Positions 55,111-64,000 of a stretch of DNA of 64,000 bases are shown in pieces (the stretch's first letter is position 1; every line of letters begins with the position of its first letter). Both the position numbers and the translations under genes were made by a program. Under the pieces are notes generated by a model. That model saw only the letters and a list, made by a program, of their open reading frames with translations, searched no databases and was not told where the DNA came from. Source of the DNA: Vibrio natriegens NBRC 15636 = ATCC 14048 = DSM 759 (GTDB lineage Bacteria; Pseudomonadota; Gammaproteobacteria; Enterobacterales; Vibrionaceae); assembly GCF_035621455.1 (NCBI RefSeq), contig NZ_CP141823.1:434001-498000 (forward strand), read 5' to 3'.

Positions 55111-56163
55111 TTACTTATTGCGACGTGCTTTCACTGCATCTGAAAGCTGACGTAACACAACTTCAGTGTCTTCCCAGCCGATACATGCATCAGTGATAGA
55201 CTGACCATAAGTTGCAGCCTTACCATCAACAAGATCTTGGCGACCTTCTACCAGATGCGATTCAATCATCACACCAAAAATAGCATCTTCTCCGCCAGCA
55301 ATCTGCTCTGATACATCATCCGATACCAGCATCTGACGCTTGAACTGCTTAGAGCTGTTAGCGTGGCTGAAGTCGATCATCACTTTCTTAGGCAGACCTG
55401 CTGCATCTAGCTCATCTTTAATTTGGGTAACATGAGCCGCGCTGTAGTTTGGTTCCTTACCACCGCGCAAAATAATGTGACAATCTGGGTTACCTGCGGT
55501 TTCAACAATCGCAGAGTGGCCGTATTTGGTTACCGATAAGAAGTGGTGAGACGCACTTGCCGAACGAATTGCGTCAGTCGCAATCTTGATGTTTCCGTCA
55601 GTACCGTTTTTAAAGCCAACCGGACAGGACAAACCTGAAGCTAATTCGCGGTGTACCTGTGATTCTGTCGTACGTGCACCTATCGCGCCCCAGCTAATAA
55701 GATCGGCAACGTATTGAGGCGTGATCATGTCAAGGAACTCACTGGCTGTTGGTAATCCCATATCAGTGAGGTCAAGAAGCAGTTTACGTCCGATACGCAG
55801 ACCATCGTTCAGTTTGTATGTGTCATTTAGGTACGGGTCGTTAATAAGTCCTTTCCAACCTACGGTCGTACGTGGCTTTTCAAAGTAGACTCGCATCACA
55901 ACTTCTAACTGCTCACCTAGCTCGTCGCGAAGTACTTTCAGCTTTTTACCGTATTCAACAGCAGCTTGCGGATCATGGATCGAACATGGACCCACGATAA
56001 CAAGCAGTCTGTCGTCTTTTCCTTCCAAGATGTTATGAATAGCATTACGACAATCAAAAGTAGTTGAAGCAGCGGTTTCAGTGGTTGGAAATTTCTCTAA
56101 AACTGCAACAGGTGGCAACAGTTCTTTTACTCTATTTATTCTTACATCATCAGTTTGAAACAT
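55111..56163 (-). CDS. aroG: 3-deoxy-7-phosphoheptulonate synthase (DAHP synthase, class I)
   Basis: A 350-residue class I DAHP synthase, the first step of aromatic amino-acid synthesis, from phosphoenolpyruvate and erythrose 4-phosphate. Motifs are VIVGPCSIHDPQAA-like (LLVIVGPCSIHDP), MRVYFEKPRTTVGWKG, GARTTESQVHRE, FKNGTDGN and the metal site IDFSHANSSKQ. The erythrose 4-phosphate comes from the nearby tal/tkt reactions. A TyrR-type box lies about 205 bp upstream. Which amino acid inhibits it cannot be read with certainty; the overall match favours the Phe-sensitive type. Confidence 0.94.
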   Translation of the reverse strand: MFQTDDVRINRVKELLPPVAVLEKFPTTETAASTTFDCRNAIHNILEGKDDRLLVIVGPCSIHDPQAAVEYGKKLKVLRDELGEQLEVVMRVYFEKPRTTVGWKGLINDPYLNDTYKLNDGLRIGRKLLLDLTDMGLPTASEFLDMITPQYVADLISWGAIGARTTESQVHRELASGLSCPVGFKNGTDGNIKIATDAIRSASASHHFLSVTKYGHSAIVETAGNPDCHIILRGGKEPNYSAAHVTQIKDELDAAGLPKKVMIDFSHANSSKQFKRQMLVSDDVSEQIAGGEDAIFGVMIESHLVEGRQDLVDGKAATYGQSITDACIGWEDTEVVLRQLSDAVKARRNK

Positions 56164-56186
56164 TACTTCTACATCCTGGTTGTTGT

Positions 56187-56264
56187 TTATGACCCAGCTT
56201 TTTGCTTACTAAGAGCATTGCAATATTGTTCATAAAGCAAGCAGCAACAAGGGCTGTGGTTCAT
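56187..56264 (-). CDS. Possible 25-codon ORF in the aroG leader
   Basis: An ATG at 56264 opens a 25-codon frame ending 23 bp before aroG (MNHSPCCCLLYEQY start). It has three successive Cys and two Tyr codons but no Phe, and no clear ribosome-binding site. It could be a leader peptide but may be chance. Confidence 0.2.
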   Translation of the reverse strand: MNHSPCCCLLYEQYCNALSKQKAGS

Positions 56265-56623
56265 TTTTGACTTTCGATGCAAGTAACTTATCGGCTTAGC
56301 CGTAGACTTTCAATCACTTTTTGCAAATAAATGCAAACAATCTACCAGTGTTAAATAACAAACACAGTGTAAATTTTTATTTACGGAGAAAAGTTCAAAA
56401 TTATCATATATTTTCTTATACCTTTGAAAATCTTTACTACAATGTAAGAAATATCAGAAGTTTGTGAGGTATTGAATACAGAAAAGTATAGCTAGTTCTT
56501 ATATTTTGTTGCTTGATATGAAATGAATTAACTAATAAACTAATTTCCTATAATAACTGGTTTTTTCTTTAATTTTGATAACACGACGTATAAATTAATA
56601 TGCAATCAATACAAGGAAACATT
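56265..56623. other. Intergenic between aroG and ompA
   Basis: AT-rich divergent promoter region of about 360 bp. It contains the TyrR-type box listed separately. No other gene is seen. Confidence 0.5.
56368..56385. promoter_or_regulatory. TyrR-type box upstream of aroG
   Basis: TGTAAA-TTTTTA-TTTACG matches the strong TyrR box TGTAAA-N6-TTTACA at 11 of 12 fixed positions. It lies about 205 bp upstream of aroG in the divergent region shared with ompA. TyrR represses DAHP synthase genes in enterobacteria. Role here is inferred. Confidence 0.6.
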
Positions 56624-57607
56624 ATGAACAAAGTAGCAATTGCAGTAGCAGCGGTGGTAGCTGGTGGTAGCGCTCTTTTGAACACTGCGCAAGCTGAAAT
56701 GTATATCGGGGGCAAAGTGGGCATGAGTACACTCGATGATGCTTGCTATCTAAACAGCCCTTGTGATGATGAAGCATTCGCGGCCGGAATGCACGTTGGC
56801 TATGGCTTTAATGAATATTTTGATCTTGAATACGGTGTAGACTTCCTAGGTAACTACGAAGCTAACTTCAAGACAGCTGCAGGCGCTGATACTATCGATG
56901 GCGACCTGTGGGCAATGACTCTTGCACCTAAGTTAAACCTACCTCTTTCAGACGATTTTAACTTGTTTGCTAAGATCGGTGGTGCTTACATGATGTCTGG
57001 TGACGAAAAAGATTTCGTTCCAACAGGCTCGCTAGGTGCTGAATACGCTCTAAACCGAAACCTAAGCCTACGCGCTGAGTACCAACGTTACCAAGATATG
57101 TCTGATGACGTATGGGACGATATGGACGCAAACTTCTTCTCTGTTGGTGTTAACTACACATTCGCAGCTGCTCCTGTAGTCGCGGCCGTAGTTGAGCCAG
57201 AGCCAGAGCCAGAACCAGTTGCAGTTATGAAAACTCACAAAGAAGAGTACGGTTCAGGTACGTTTGAGTTTGATAGCGCAAAACTTACACCTGAAGCTAC
57301 TGGACGTCTTGACAACTTCGTTGAACACTTGAACGAATACCCTCAAGCTAACGTAGAGATTACAGGTTACACTGATAGCTCAGGTCCAGCAGCGTACAAC
57401 CAAAAACTGTCTGAGCGTCGTGCTCAAGCGGTTGCTGATTACCTAACAGCAGCAGGTATTGATGCAGGCCGTCTGACTGTGTCTGGCATGGGTGAAGAAA
57501 ACCCAGTAGCTGACAACAGCACTAAAGAAGGTCGCGCTCTAAACCGTCGTGTTGAAGTTGTGGTTCCAGAATTCGAGTACGAAGTAATCGAAATGGTTCA
57601 ACCATAA
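56624..57607 (+). CDS. ompA: OmpA-family outer membrane protein
   Basis: A 327-residue outer-membrane protein: signal peptide (MNKVAIAVAAVVAGGSALLN, cleavage after AQA, residue 24), an eight-strand beta-barrel (about 25-185), a proline-glutamate linker (EPEPEPEPV) and a C-terminal OmpA peptidoglycan-binding domain (FEFDSAKL, ITGYTDSSGPAAYNQKLSER, NRRVEVVV). Codon use fits high expression. A longer frame from 56600 exists; AAGGAAA sets the ATG at 56624. It anchors outer membrane to cell wall. Confidence 0.94.
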   Translation: MNKVAIAVAAVVAGGSALLNTAQAEMYIGGKVGMSTLDDACYLNSPCDDEAFAAGMHVGYGFNEYFDLEYGVDFLGNYEANFKTAAGADTIDGDLWAMTLAPKLNLPLSDDFNLFAKIGGAYMMSGDEKDFVPTGSLGAEYALNRNLSLRAEYQRYQDMSDDVWDDMDANFFSVGVNYTFAAAPVVAAVVEPEPEPEPVAVMKTHKEEYGSGTFEFDSAKLTPEATGRLDNFVEHLNEYPQANVEITGYTDSSGPAAYNQKLSERRAQAVADYLTAAGIDAGRLTVSGMGEENPVADNSTKEGRALNRRVEVVVPEFEYEVIEMVQP

Positions 57608-57635
57608 GCTCAGTGATATCAGTATATTGATTGAC

Positions 57636-57661
57636 AAAAGGGGTGCAAACGCACCCCTTTT
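57636..57661 (+). terminator. Intrinsic terminator of ompA
   Basis: AAAAGGGGTGC-AAAC-GCACCCCTTTT is an 11-bp perfect stem followed by TTAATGG. It lies 29 bp past ompA. Confidence 0.92.
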
Positions 57662-57713
57662 TAATGGCAATTACATAATATACAAATGGCTAACGGTTAA
57701 ACTTCTCATTTAT

Positions 57714-58316
57714 TTACGGTTTAGCGAAGAATACCAGCTCATCACCGTCGACCATGACACAATCCATCCCTGCCGCATGTGCAGCTCGCTTACCCAACTC
57801 CGTATCTTCAAAAACTAGGCAACCTGACGCATCTAAACCGAGTTGTTCTGCCGCCATAAGAAATGTGTCTGGAAACGGCTTATGATTTTCAACATCTGTA
57901 GCAGTAACGACTGTATCCAGCTTGTCTAACAGACCCGCATGACTGAGTAAACGCATCGCACTGTCGCGTTGGCTCCCCGTCCCTACTGCGATTTTTTTAA
58001 AACCGCGATACTCTTCTAACACGACGTTAGTACAAGGGATAATCTCACCGTGCAATTCCATCGCCGCGAAGGTTTCCATCTTAAACTTAGAAACTTGCTT
58101 AGGGTCAAGTGATAACCCATGTCTGTTATTTAATTCGATGACAATCTTAAAGCTCGGCATACCACCTAAACTATGGAACCAATCCTGACAAAATGGAAAT
58201 TCGAACCGGTCGGCGGTTGCTTGCCAAGCAGCAAGATGGGCCGGCATCGTATCAAGCAAGGTACCATCCATATCGAAGATGAACCCCTGATATGGCCTGA
58301 AATCAATCGTGCTCAT
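57714..58316 (-). CDS. yqaB: HAD-family sugar phosphatase (YqaB type)
   Basis: A 200-residue HAD hydrolase, subfamily IA. Motif I DMDGTLLDT, motif II GTGSQRD, and the motif III/IV region NHKPFPDTF and FEDTELG are intact. It follows YqaB of E. coli, a fructose-1-phosphatase-like enzyme; beta-phosphoglucomutase is the near relative. It diverges from arfB over 76 bp. Confidence 0.85.
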   Translation of the reverse strand: MSTIDFRPYQGFIFDMDGTLLDTMPAHLAAWQATADRFEFPFCQDWFHSLGGMPSFKIVIELNNRHGLSLDPKQVSKFKMETFAAMELHGEIIPCTNVVLEEYRGFKKIAVGTGSQRDSAMRLLSHAGLLDKLDTVVTATDVENHKPFPDTFLMAAEQLGLDASGCLVFEDTELGKRAAHAAGMDCVMVDGDELVFFAKP

Positions 58317-58392
58317 GTCTTTTCTTCTATTCTTACATCTGTAATGTTAATTTATCAGCTCTTTCAATCGTCCCTATCGGCATTCTCTTATC

Positions 58393-58806
58393 ATGCTCAA
58401 AATTTCGAACTCCGTCACACTTCAGGAATGGGAAATCCAGTTATCCCCAATAAGAGCTCAAGGAAATGGTGGGCAGAACGTTAATAAAGTAGCGACTGCA
58501 ATTCATTTGCGCTTTGACATACGTCACTCAACTTTACCGGAGTTTTACAAAGAGCGATTACTCGCGCTTTCGGATAGCCGTATCACAAAAGATGGCGTGA
58601 TTATTATTAAGGCACAACAGTTTCGCACGCAGGAACAAAATAAAGAAGACGCTCTGAATCGGCTGCAAGAACTGATTGAATCTGCTGCTATACAAAAGAA
58701 GAAGCGCATTAACACTAAACCGACTCGCGCTTCACAACGTCGTCGCCTTGACAGTAAAAACAAGCAGGGCACTAAAAAGCAGCAACGTAAGAAAGTACAG
58801 TATTAA
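58393..58806 (+). CDS. arfB: Alternative ribosome-rescue factor / peptidyl-tRNA hydrolase ArfB
   Basis: A 137-residue class I release-factor-like protein. The catalytic GGQ is at 26-28 (GNGGQNVNKVAT). A basic C-terminal tail (about 100-137, rich in Lys and Arg) inserts into the empty mRNA channel of stalled ribosomes. It hydrolyses peptidyl-tRNA without a stop codon in place. Length and motif positions match E. coli YaeJ. Confidence 0.93.
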   Translation: MLKISNSVTLQEWEIQLSPIRAQGNGGQNVNKVATAIHLRFDIRHSTLPEFYKERLLALSDSRITKDGVIIIKAQQFRTQEQNKEDALNRLQELIESAAIQKKKRINTKPTRASQRRRLDSKNKQGTKKQQRKKVQY

Positions 58807-58891
58807 GCAAAAGCAGATAACAAAGTAAAAATTTCATCCTCACCTCACCGGCAGCTCAATACGCCCGAGCAATTTTTCAGGAAAAAACAAT

Positions 58892-60661
58892 ATGACTATT
58901 CGGCAAAAACTCTACTTCCTAGGAGCTATCGCCATTTTAGGCATTGTGACCCTTTTGGGTACCTCATCTCATTTCGCCAACCAGAGTAATGAACTTAACC
59001 ACGCCATTAAGCATGTGGGTGATTTGGAAATTCGCTTATTAAATTTGCGACGTAATGAGAAAGACTTTCTTCTTCGTAGCGATTTAAAGTACTTAGAAAA
59101 ATTTAACGACAATGTTGACCTATTTATCCAACTTGAAGAGGAACTTGCTGAAATACTAACGCATTATGACCTCCCATCAAGTCACCAGTTAAAAACAGAC
59201 CTGCTGGCTTACCAAAGAGGATTTCAGACTCTGGCATCCGCTTCTCAACAATATGGTCTTAACAGTGAAAGTGGACTTTTAGGACGATATGAACCGCTAT
59301 TGCTCGATGCGAAAAAACTTGCCGACCACCAGCAGATTCTGGCACTTATTCATTTTGATAACGCGGTAAAGGCAGGTCAATTCGAACCTAACTCGCTAGG
59401 TGGTATTGATGCACCGGAACTGCTGAAGGTTGCAAAGCAACTTGCCAATCAGAAACAATTCATTGGGGTCGCTTACAACAAAGGATTACTTGGTGAGACT
59501 AGAGCACTCTCTCATGCAGTAGAAACGCAGTTCGATACTTTCTCGTCGATGATTGATTCTGCAGCCACTCAGCGCGAAGAGAGTATGAGCACCATTAAGC
59601 AAGTCATTACGGCTCTGGTACTGATCGTTCTATTTGTGCTTATCTGGCAAATATCTCGATCAATTAACGTTCGCGTAAGTAGCCTATTAACAACAATAAA
59701 GACCATCAGCGAGAGCAACGATATATCAATACGCTCCGATCTAGCGGGTAAAGATGAATTGTTTGATATCAGCCATCACCTTAATGATCTGCTGGAAAAA
59801 CTTGAGCGTTTAATTCAGAACACGCAAGAGAAGTCGATGCAACTGACCGCAAGCACCGACAATATGCACCGTGAGCTTGAAGGCGTCATGGAGCAATTTC
59901 ACACTCAAACCGATCACACCGCCTCTATGGCGACAGCGGTTCAACAGATGGTCGCGACCATCGGTGAAATATCAGAAAGTACGTCTGTTGCTGTAGAAGG
60001 CGTTCATCAAGCCGCCAACAATGCAGAGCAAGGACGTACAGTCGTCGAAGCCACTGTGACGAATATTGGCCAGCTGAGTGGCATTTTATCTAACAGCCAG
60101 CAATCTATCAGCTCTTTAAATCAGCATGTCGCTAAGATTGGCGGCGCGGTAAATATCATTCAGGAAATCGCTGAACAAACTAACCTGCTCGCGCTTAATG
60201 CAGCTATCGAAGCTGCGCGTGCTGGTGAGCAAGGTCGCGGTTTCGCCGTGGTTGCTGATGAAGTTCGAGCACTGGCCAGTCGTACGCATCAATCTACTGA
60301 AGAAATAACGCGAGTGGTCACCGATATTCAGGTGCAAATGTCGGCCGTCGTGTCCGATATCGACCAGTGTAACGATCAAGGGCAACAAACGCTGAGTGCT
60401 TCTGAGCAGCTGGACGCTAGCCTGCAACAAATTATCACTGACATGCATACGATTCAGGGGAACTCGGAGCGTATTGCTTCTGCGATTGAGGAGCAAGGTA
60501 TTGTGATGAATCAGGTTAGCGACTCAATCAATGAGCTCAATGTGATCTCGGAAAATAATATGCAATCAGCAAAAGAGTGCTTACTGGAAGTAGATTCCGT
60601 CTCGGCTCAAGCTCATGATATGGATGATGCCGTTGCAGAGTTTAAAACTCGCGTCGCCTAA
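58892..60661 (+). CDS. Methyl-accepting chemotaxis protein with HBM-type sensor
   Basis: A 589-residue chemoreceptor with membrane segments near 7-26 and 234-254. The periplasmic part (about 30-230) is all-helical with [10 protein letters not shown] at 53-62, the mark of the helical bimodular (HBM) domain. The best-known HBM receptor, McpS, senses TCA-cycle acids. A HAMP domain and a long coiled coil lead to the tip [20 protein letters not shown]. Ligand unknown. Confidence 0.9.
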   Translation: MTIRQKLYFLGAIAILGIVTLLGTSSHFANQSNELNHAIKHVGDLEIRLLNLRRNEKDFLLRSDLKYLEKFNDNVDLFIQLEEELAEILTHYDLPSSHQLKTDLLAYQRGFQTLASASQQYGLNSESGLLGRYEPLLLDAKKLADHQQILALIHFDNAVKAGQFEPNSLGGIDAPELLKVAKQLANQKQFIGVAYNKGLLGETRALSHAVETQFDTFSSMIDSAATQREESMSTIKQVITALVLIVLFVLIWQISRSINVRVSSLLTTIKTISESNDISIRSDLAGKDELFDISHHLNDLLEKLERLIQNTQEKSMQLTASTDNMHRELEGVMEQFHTQTDHTASMATAVQQMVATIGEISESTSVAVEGVHQAANNAEQGRTVVEATVTNIGQLSGILSNSQQSISSLNQHVAKIGGAVNIIQEIAEQTNLLALNAAIEAARAGEQGRGFAVVADEVRALASRTHQSTEEITRVVTDIQVQMSAVVSDIDQCNDQGQQTLSASEQLDASLQQIITDMHTIQGNSERIASAIEEQGIVMNQVSDSINELNVISENNMQSAKECLLEVDSVSAQAHDMDDAVAEFKTRVA

Positions 60662-60682
60662 TCCGCTAAGATAGTTCCAAAT

Positions 60683-60717
60683 AAAAAGCCCGAAGTGCAT
60701 GACACTTCGGGCTTTTT
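60683..60717. terminator. Bidirectional terminator, chemoreceptor and RND pump
   Basis: AAAAAGCCCGAAGTG and CACTTCGGGCTTTTT pair perfectly around CATGA. It lies 21 bp after the chemoreceptor and 34 bp after the converging RND gene. Confidence 0.92.
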
Positions 60718-60751
60718 CATTTAAAGGGCGATGACCAACGTTTGCTCATCA

Positions 60752-63700
60752 CTACTCATCATCAAGAGGGACCATTTTAGTATTGCCTCCATGCACCTTC
60801 TCACGTTGTTTCTGAACCAGAGCATAGAAACCCGGGATCAGGAATGTACCCGCAAGAAGCACACATAGCAGGCCACCAATCAGGGAAATACCCAAAGAGT
60901 TCTGACTCACATGCCCGGCACCAGCAGCAAAAATCAATGGGAAAATACCCAAGATAAATGACCACGACGTCATGTTTACCGCTCTGAAGCGCAATGTACC
61001 ACCCTTCACCGCCGCGCTGTCGATGTCCGCATCTTTTTCTTCGCGTTCTTGCTTAGCAAACTCCACAATCAAGATCGCGTTCTTCGCGGCTAAGGCTATC
61101 AGCAGAACCAGACCAATCTGCGCATACAAGTTCAACGGCGTTCCAGTTAAGTTCAGTGCGAGGAAAGAACCGAGTGTCGCAACTGGCACGACGAGAATAA
61201 TAGCCAGCGGGATACTCCAGCTCTCATACTGTGCCACCATGAACAGGTAAATGAAGATCAGTGCCAATGCAAAAGCATAGATAGCCTGATTGCCAGCCAG
61301 CACTTCCTGATAAGCCATACCCGTCCACTCATAGGTGTAACCTTGAGGCAGAACCTCTGCCGCGACACGCTCCATGGCTGCGATCGCGTCACCACTTGAA
61401 TAACCCGGTGCTGGTTGGCCTTGAATAATCGCGCTGCGGTACATGTTGTATCGCCATGCAACATCTGGCTCAAACACCTGCTCATAACTAACCAGTGTGC
61501 TTAGCGGAACCATATCTCCACCAGCCGTACGCACGTGGAAACGTTCTAAGTCCTGCATGCTACTACGATGTTGGCTGTCCGCTTGCATGGTCACTCGGAA
61601 GTTCTTACCAAACATGGTGAAGTCATTCACATACAAACTGCCTAAGTTGCCTTGCAGTGTCTGGAAGATTGAGGACAATGAAATACCGAGTTGCTGCGCC
61701 TTTTCACGATCAATATCAACGTAGTAATGCGGCACGTTGGCACGGAATGTACTGAAGGTATAAGCAATTTCCGGCGCTTGGTTTGCCGCCTGAATCATCT
61801 CACCCATCACCATGGACAAGTCGGTACGGCTGCGTCCCAAGGTATCTTCCAACACAAATTCAAAGCCCGACGCAGCTCCCATACCCGGAACCGCAGGAGG
61901 CCCCATCGCAAACACTACTGCCTGTGGTAATTTCATCGCAGCAAGACCGTTGATACGGTTAGCAATGCTATTTGCAGAGTGGTCACCATCTAACGCGTTT
62001 CTCGTCTCCCAGTCGTGCAATTTAATGAACATCGAAGCGCCATTTGAAGCGGCAGCTCCAGTCATGAATGAATAACCGTTTGCGACAGTCACACCGTCAA
62101 CACCAGGTTCCTGCTCTACCATTTGCATTAGCTCACGCGTTACCTCTTCAGTACGAGACAAAGACGCAGAATCTGGTAGTTGAACATTTACCAGCAAGAT
62201 CCCTTTATCTTCCTGAGGAACAAATGCAGTGGAGGTTGTCTTGGCAAAGAAAGATACCGCCGCAACTGCAACAATAAAGAAAGTCACAAGTAAAAGTGAT
62301 TTCTTCACCAGGAAGCCTGCAACCTGACCATAGCCTTTGGTCACACGCTCTAGACCACGGTTAAAGGCCTGGAACCAGTTTGCCGTGTTGCCACCACCTT
62401 GCTTTAGCACCAATGAACATAACGCTGGAGAAAGCGTTAACGCATTAATCGATGAAATCACTACCGAGATACAGATAGTCAGCGCGAACTGACGATACAT
62501 GATGCCGGTAATACCAGGTAGCATTGCCACCGGAAGGAACACGGCAAGAAGCACTAAGGTTGAGGTAATGATTGGCCCAGTTACCTCTTTCATCGCAAGC
62601 AGAGTGGCTTTACGCGGTGAAATGGTTGGATCCTTCGCCATGGTTGTATCCACGTTTTCGATAACCAAGATAGCGTCATCCACCACGATACCAATCGCGA
62701 GAATCAAACCAAACAGAGTAACAGTATTAATGGTAAAGCCTGTTACTTGCATGATGGCAAACGTACCGATCAGCGACACAGGAATCGCGACCACCGGAAT
62801 CAACGTGGCACGCGCACTGCCTAAGAACAGATAAGTAACCGCGATAACCAATAAAATCGCTTCTATCAGTGTTTTGACGACCCCTTTAATTGACTCAGAA
62901 ACAAACACCGTTGTGTCATAACTGGTTTCGTACGCCATGCCCTCTGGGAAGTCTTTACTCAAACGCTCAAGCAGTTCCATTACCGCTTGGCCACTTTCCA
63001 GCGCATTGGCATCTGACTGAAGGGACAACGCAACGATAGACGCGTCTTGACCACGGAACTGACCATTACCGTCGTAGAACTTTTTACCCAGTTCTACGCG
63101 TGCGACATCTTTTAAGTAAACGGTTGAACCATCGGAATTGGCGCGAAGTACGACATTTTCAAACTCGCTAACACTCTCCAAACGGCCTTTTGTCACTAGG
63201 TTGAACTGTACTTCTTGCGGGTTATTGTATGGCGCGGCGCCTACTCGACCAGCCGCGACCTGAACGTTTTGCTCGGCCAACGCAGAATACACATCTGATG
63301 TTGTCAGCTTGAGATTGGCCATTTTTTCAGGGTCCAACCAGACTCGCATCGCGTATTCACCACCGCCAATCACGTTAACTTCACTGATCCCTTTAGCGCG
63401 GGCAAGCTGATCTTTTACATTCAAGTTAATGTAGTTGATCAAGAACTTATCGTCATACTTGCCGTCTGGAGAATAGAAGTTCAGCACCATCAGAAGATCA
63501 GGAGAACGCTTTTTAACCGTCACGCCTACCATGCGTACTTCTTGTGGCAATTTGGATTCAATCTGCGACACTCGGTTCTGAACGTTAACTTGCGCCATGT
63601 CGGGATCGGTTCCGACATCGAAAGTAACGTTCAAACTGTAAGAGCCATCGTTGGCACTTTTCGAAGACATGTATATCATGTCTTCAACACCGTTCACCGA

Positions 63701-63904
63701 GGTTTCTATCGGGTCGGCAATCGCTTGTTCGACAACTTCAGCACTTGCTCCGGTGTAATACGCCGACACACTAACTGAAGGTGGACTGATTTGTGGGTAT
63801 TCTGCAACTGGCAGGATGGCTAATGAGATAGCCCCCGCCAAGGTCAAAATGATGGAAATGACCAGAGCAAACTTTGGTCTTTGTATAAAGAAACGACTTA
63901 GCAT
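60752..63904 (-). CDS. RND efflux pump inner-membrane transporter (HAE1, AcrB type)
   Basis: A 1050-residue HAE1-family transporter, full length. It has twelve membrane helices with two large periplasmic loops. The N-terminus [20 protein letters not shown], the proton-relay motif [15 protein letters not shown] (helix 4, Asp pair) and [19 protein letters not shown] (helix 10 lysine) are all present. It exports drugs, bile salts or other amphiphiles with an adaptor and outer-membrane channel. Vibrios carry many such pumps, so a specific name is not assigned. The adaptor gene lies 8 bp upstream. Confidence 0.93.
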   Translation of the reverse strand: MLSRFFIQRPKFALVISIILTLAGAISLAILPVAEYPQISPPSVSVSAYYTGASAEVVEQAIADPIETSVNGVEDMIYMSSKSANDGSYSLNVTFDVGTDPDMAQVNVQNRVSQIESKLPQEVRMVGVTVKKRSPDLLMVLNFYSPDGKYDDKFLINYINLNVKDQLARAKGISEVNVIGGGEYAMRVWLDPEKMANLKLTTSDVYSALAEQNVQVAAGRVGAAPYNNPQEVQFNLVTKGRLESVSEFENVVLRANSDGSTVYLKDVARVELGKKFYDGNGQFRGQDASIVALSLQSDANALESGQAVMELLERLSKDFPEGMAYETSYDTTVFVSESIKGVVKTLIEAILLVIAVTYLFLGSARATLIPVVAIPVSLIGTFAIMQVTGFTINTVTLFGLILAIGIVVDDAILVIENVDTTMAKDPTISPRKATLLAMKEVTGPIITSTLVLLAVFLPVAMLPGITGIMYRQFALTICISVVISSINALTLSPALCSLVLKQGGGNTANWFQAFNRGLERVTKGYGQVAGFLVKKSLLLVTFFIVAVAAVSFFAKTTSTAFVPQEDKGILLVNVQLPDSASLSRTEEVTRELMQMVEQEPGVDGVTVANGYSFMTGAAASNGASMFIKLHDWETRNALDGDHSANSIANRINGLAAMKLPQAVVFAMGPPAVPGMGAASGFEFVLEDTLGRSRTDLSMVMGEMIQAANQAPEIAYTFSTFRANVPHYYVDIDREKAQQLGISLSSIFQTLQGNLGSLYVNDFTMFGKNFRVTMQADSQHRSSMQDLERFHVRTAGGDMVPLSTLVSYEQVFEPDVAWRYNMYRSAIIQGQPAPGYSSGDAIAAMERVAAEVLPQGYTYEWTGMAYQEVLAGNQAIYAFALALIFIYLFMVAQYESWSIPLAIILVVPVATLGSFLALNLTGTPLNLYAQIGLVLLIALAAKNAILIVEFAKQEREEKDADIDSAAVKGGTLRFRAVNMTSWSFILGIFPLIFAAGAGHVSQNSLGISLIGGLLCVLLAGTFLIPGFYALVQKQREKVHGGNTKMVPLDDE

Positions 63905-63912
63905 TCTGCCCC

Positions 63913-64000
63913 CTACTGCTTATCTTCAGTCGGAGTTTGAATACTCACTTCTACGCCATTGCGAACACGCTGTAAGCCCTGTGTGATCACCGAATCGTTT
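63913..64000 (-). CDS. RND efflux adaptor (membrane fusion protein), C-terminal end only
   Basis: The minus strand from the right edge reads [20 protein letters not shown] and ends at a TAG at 63915-63913, 8 bp before the RND gene. This is the usual C-terminus of AcrA-type adaptors (V-x-x-G-L-Q-R-V-R-x-G). The rest lies outside the window. It should be the partner of the adjoining RND pump. Confidence 0.8.
   Translation of the reverse strand, partial: NDSVITQGLQRVRNGVEVSIQTPTEDKQ

Noticed and set aside
60116..60496. 126-codon minus-strand frame within the HBM chemoreceptor
   Set aside because: Antisense to a highly conserved signalling domain; an expected shadow of its codon pattern.
1..64000. 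CRISPR arrays, tRNA or rRNA genes, integron repeats
   Set aside because: No regularly spaced repeats, no cloverleaf with CCA end and no rRNA-like stretch were seen by eye.

Overview
The window reads as chromosome of a marine gammaproteobacterium of the Vibrio group, probably the secondary chromosome. This is inferred from the gene families and their order (folE | moeA-moeB, SorC regulator | talB-tkt, guaC, an OmpA-type porin, TAXI-TRAP transporter, HAE1 RND pump, several chemoreceptors) and from base composition. No rRNA, tRNA, CRISPR array or intact mobile element was seen.

Positions 1-7400 are a peripheral nitrogen/amino-acid block: a truncated NhaC-type Na+/H+ antiporter, ornithine cyclodeaminase divergent from an Lrp/AsnC regulator across a perfect operator-like palindrome, a YfcC-family permease plus M20 amidohydrolase pair, and a divergent LysR regulator. 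A 0.77-kb gap at 2937-3710 may hold the decayed start of an IS3-type transposase.

Positions 7600-21120 are the centrepiece: a gapless set for benzoate catabolism by the catechol ortho pathway. On the minus strand catB-catC-catA-benA-benB-benC-benD-benK run as one likely operon (cycloisomerase, isomerase, catechol dioxygenase, benzoate dioxygenase and reductase, diol dehydrogenase, uptake). A CatR/BenM-like LysR gene diverges from catB. On the plus strand pcaI-pcaJ-pcaF-pcaD and an IclR regulator finish the route to succinyl-CoA and acetyl-CoA. Three near-identical GTkCG-type boxes (two before pcaI, one over the regulator's own -10) look like PcaR operators. Two unusual details are an 18-codon leader ORF overlapping the start of benK and a 13-bp-stem hairpin between catA and benA.

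Positions 21180-31850 hold an accessory redox/stress cluster: AraC regulator, membrane-anchored flavodoxin, three paralogous dienelactone-hydrolase-like proteins with a cysteine nucleophile motif, LtrA-family membrane protein, Old Yellow Enzyme, two NAD(P)-binding oxidoreductases, a DUF1330 protein and a LysR regulator. It ends at an internally deleted phage-type integrase remnant (31909-32202) beside guaC.

Positions 32300-64000 are mostly core-like: guaC with a striking leader of two stem-loops that share one loop; nnr; an aldo-keto reductase; an XRE regulator; ClcA; a TDT-family transporter; folE, moeA, moeB; a rhodanese; a TAXI-TRAP uptake system; a SorC regulator with an array of 14-bp palindromes facing talB-tkt; an Aer-like and an HBM-type chemoreceptor; aroG with a TyrR-type box; OmpA; YqaB; ArfB; and an RND pump whose adaptor runs off the right edge.
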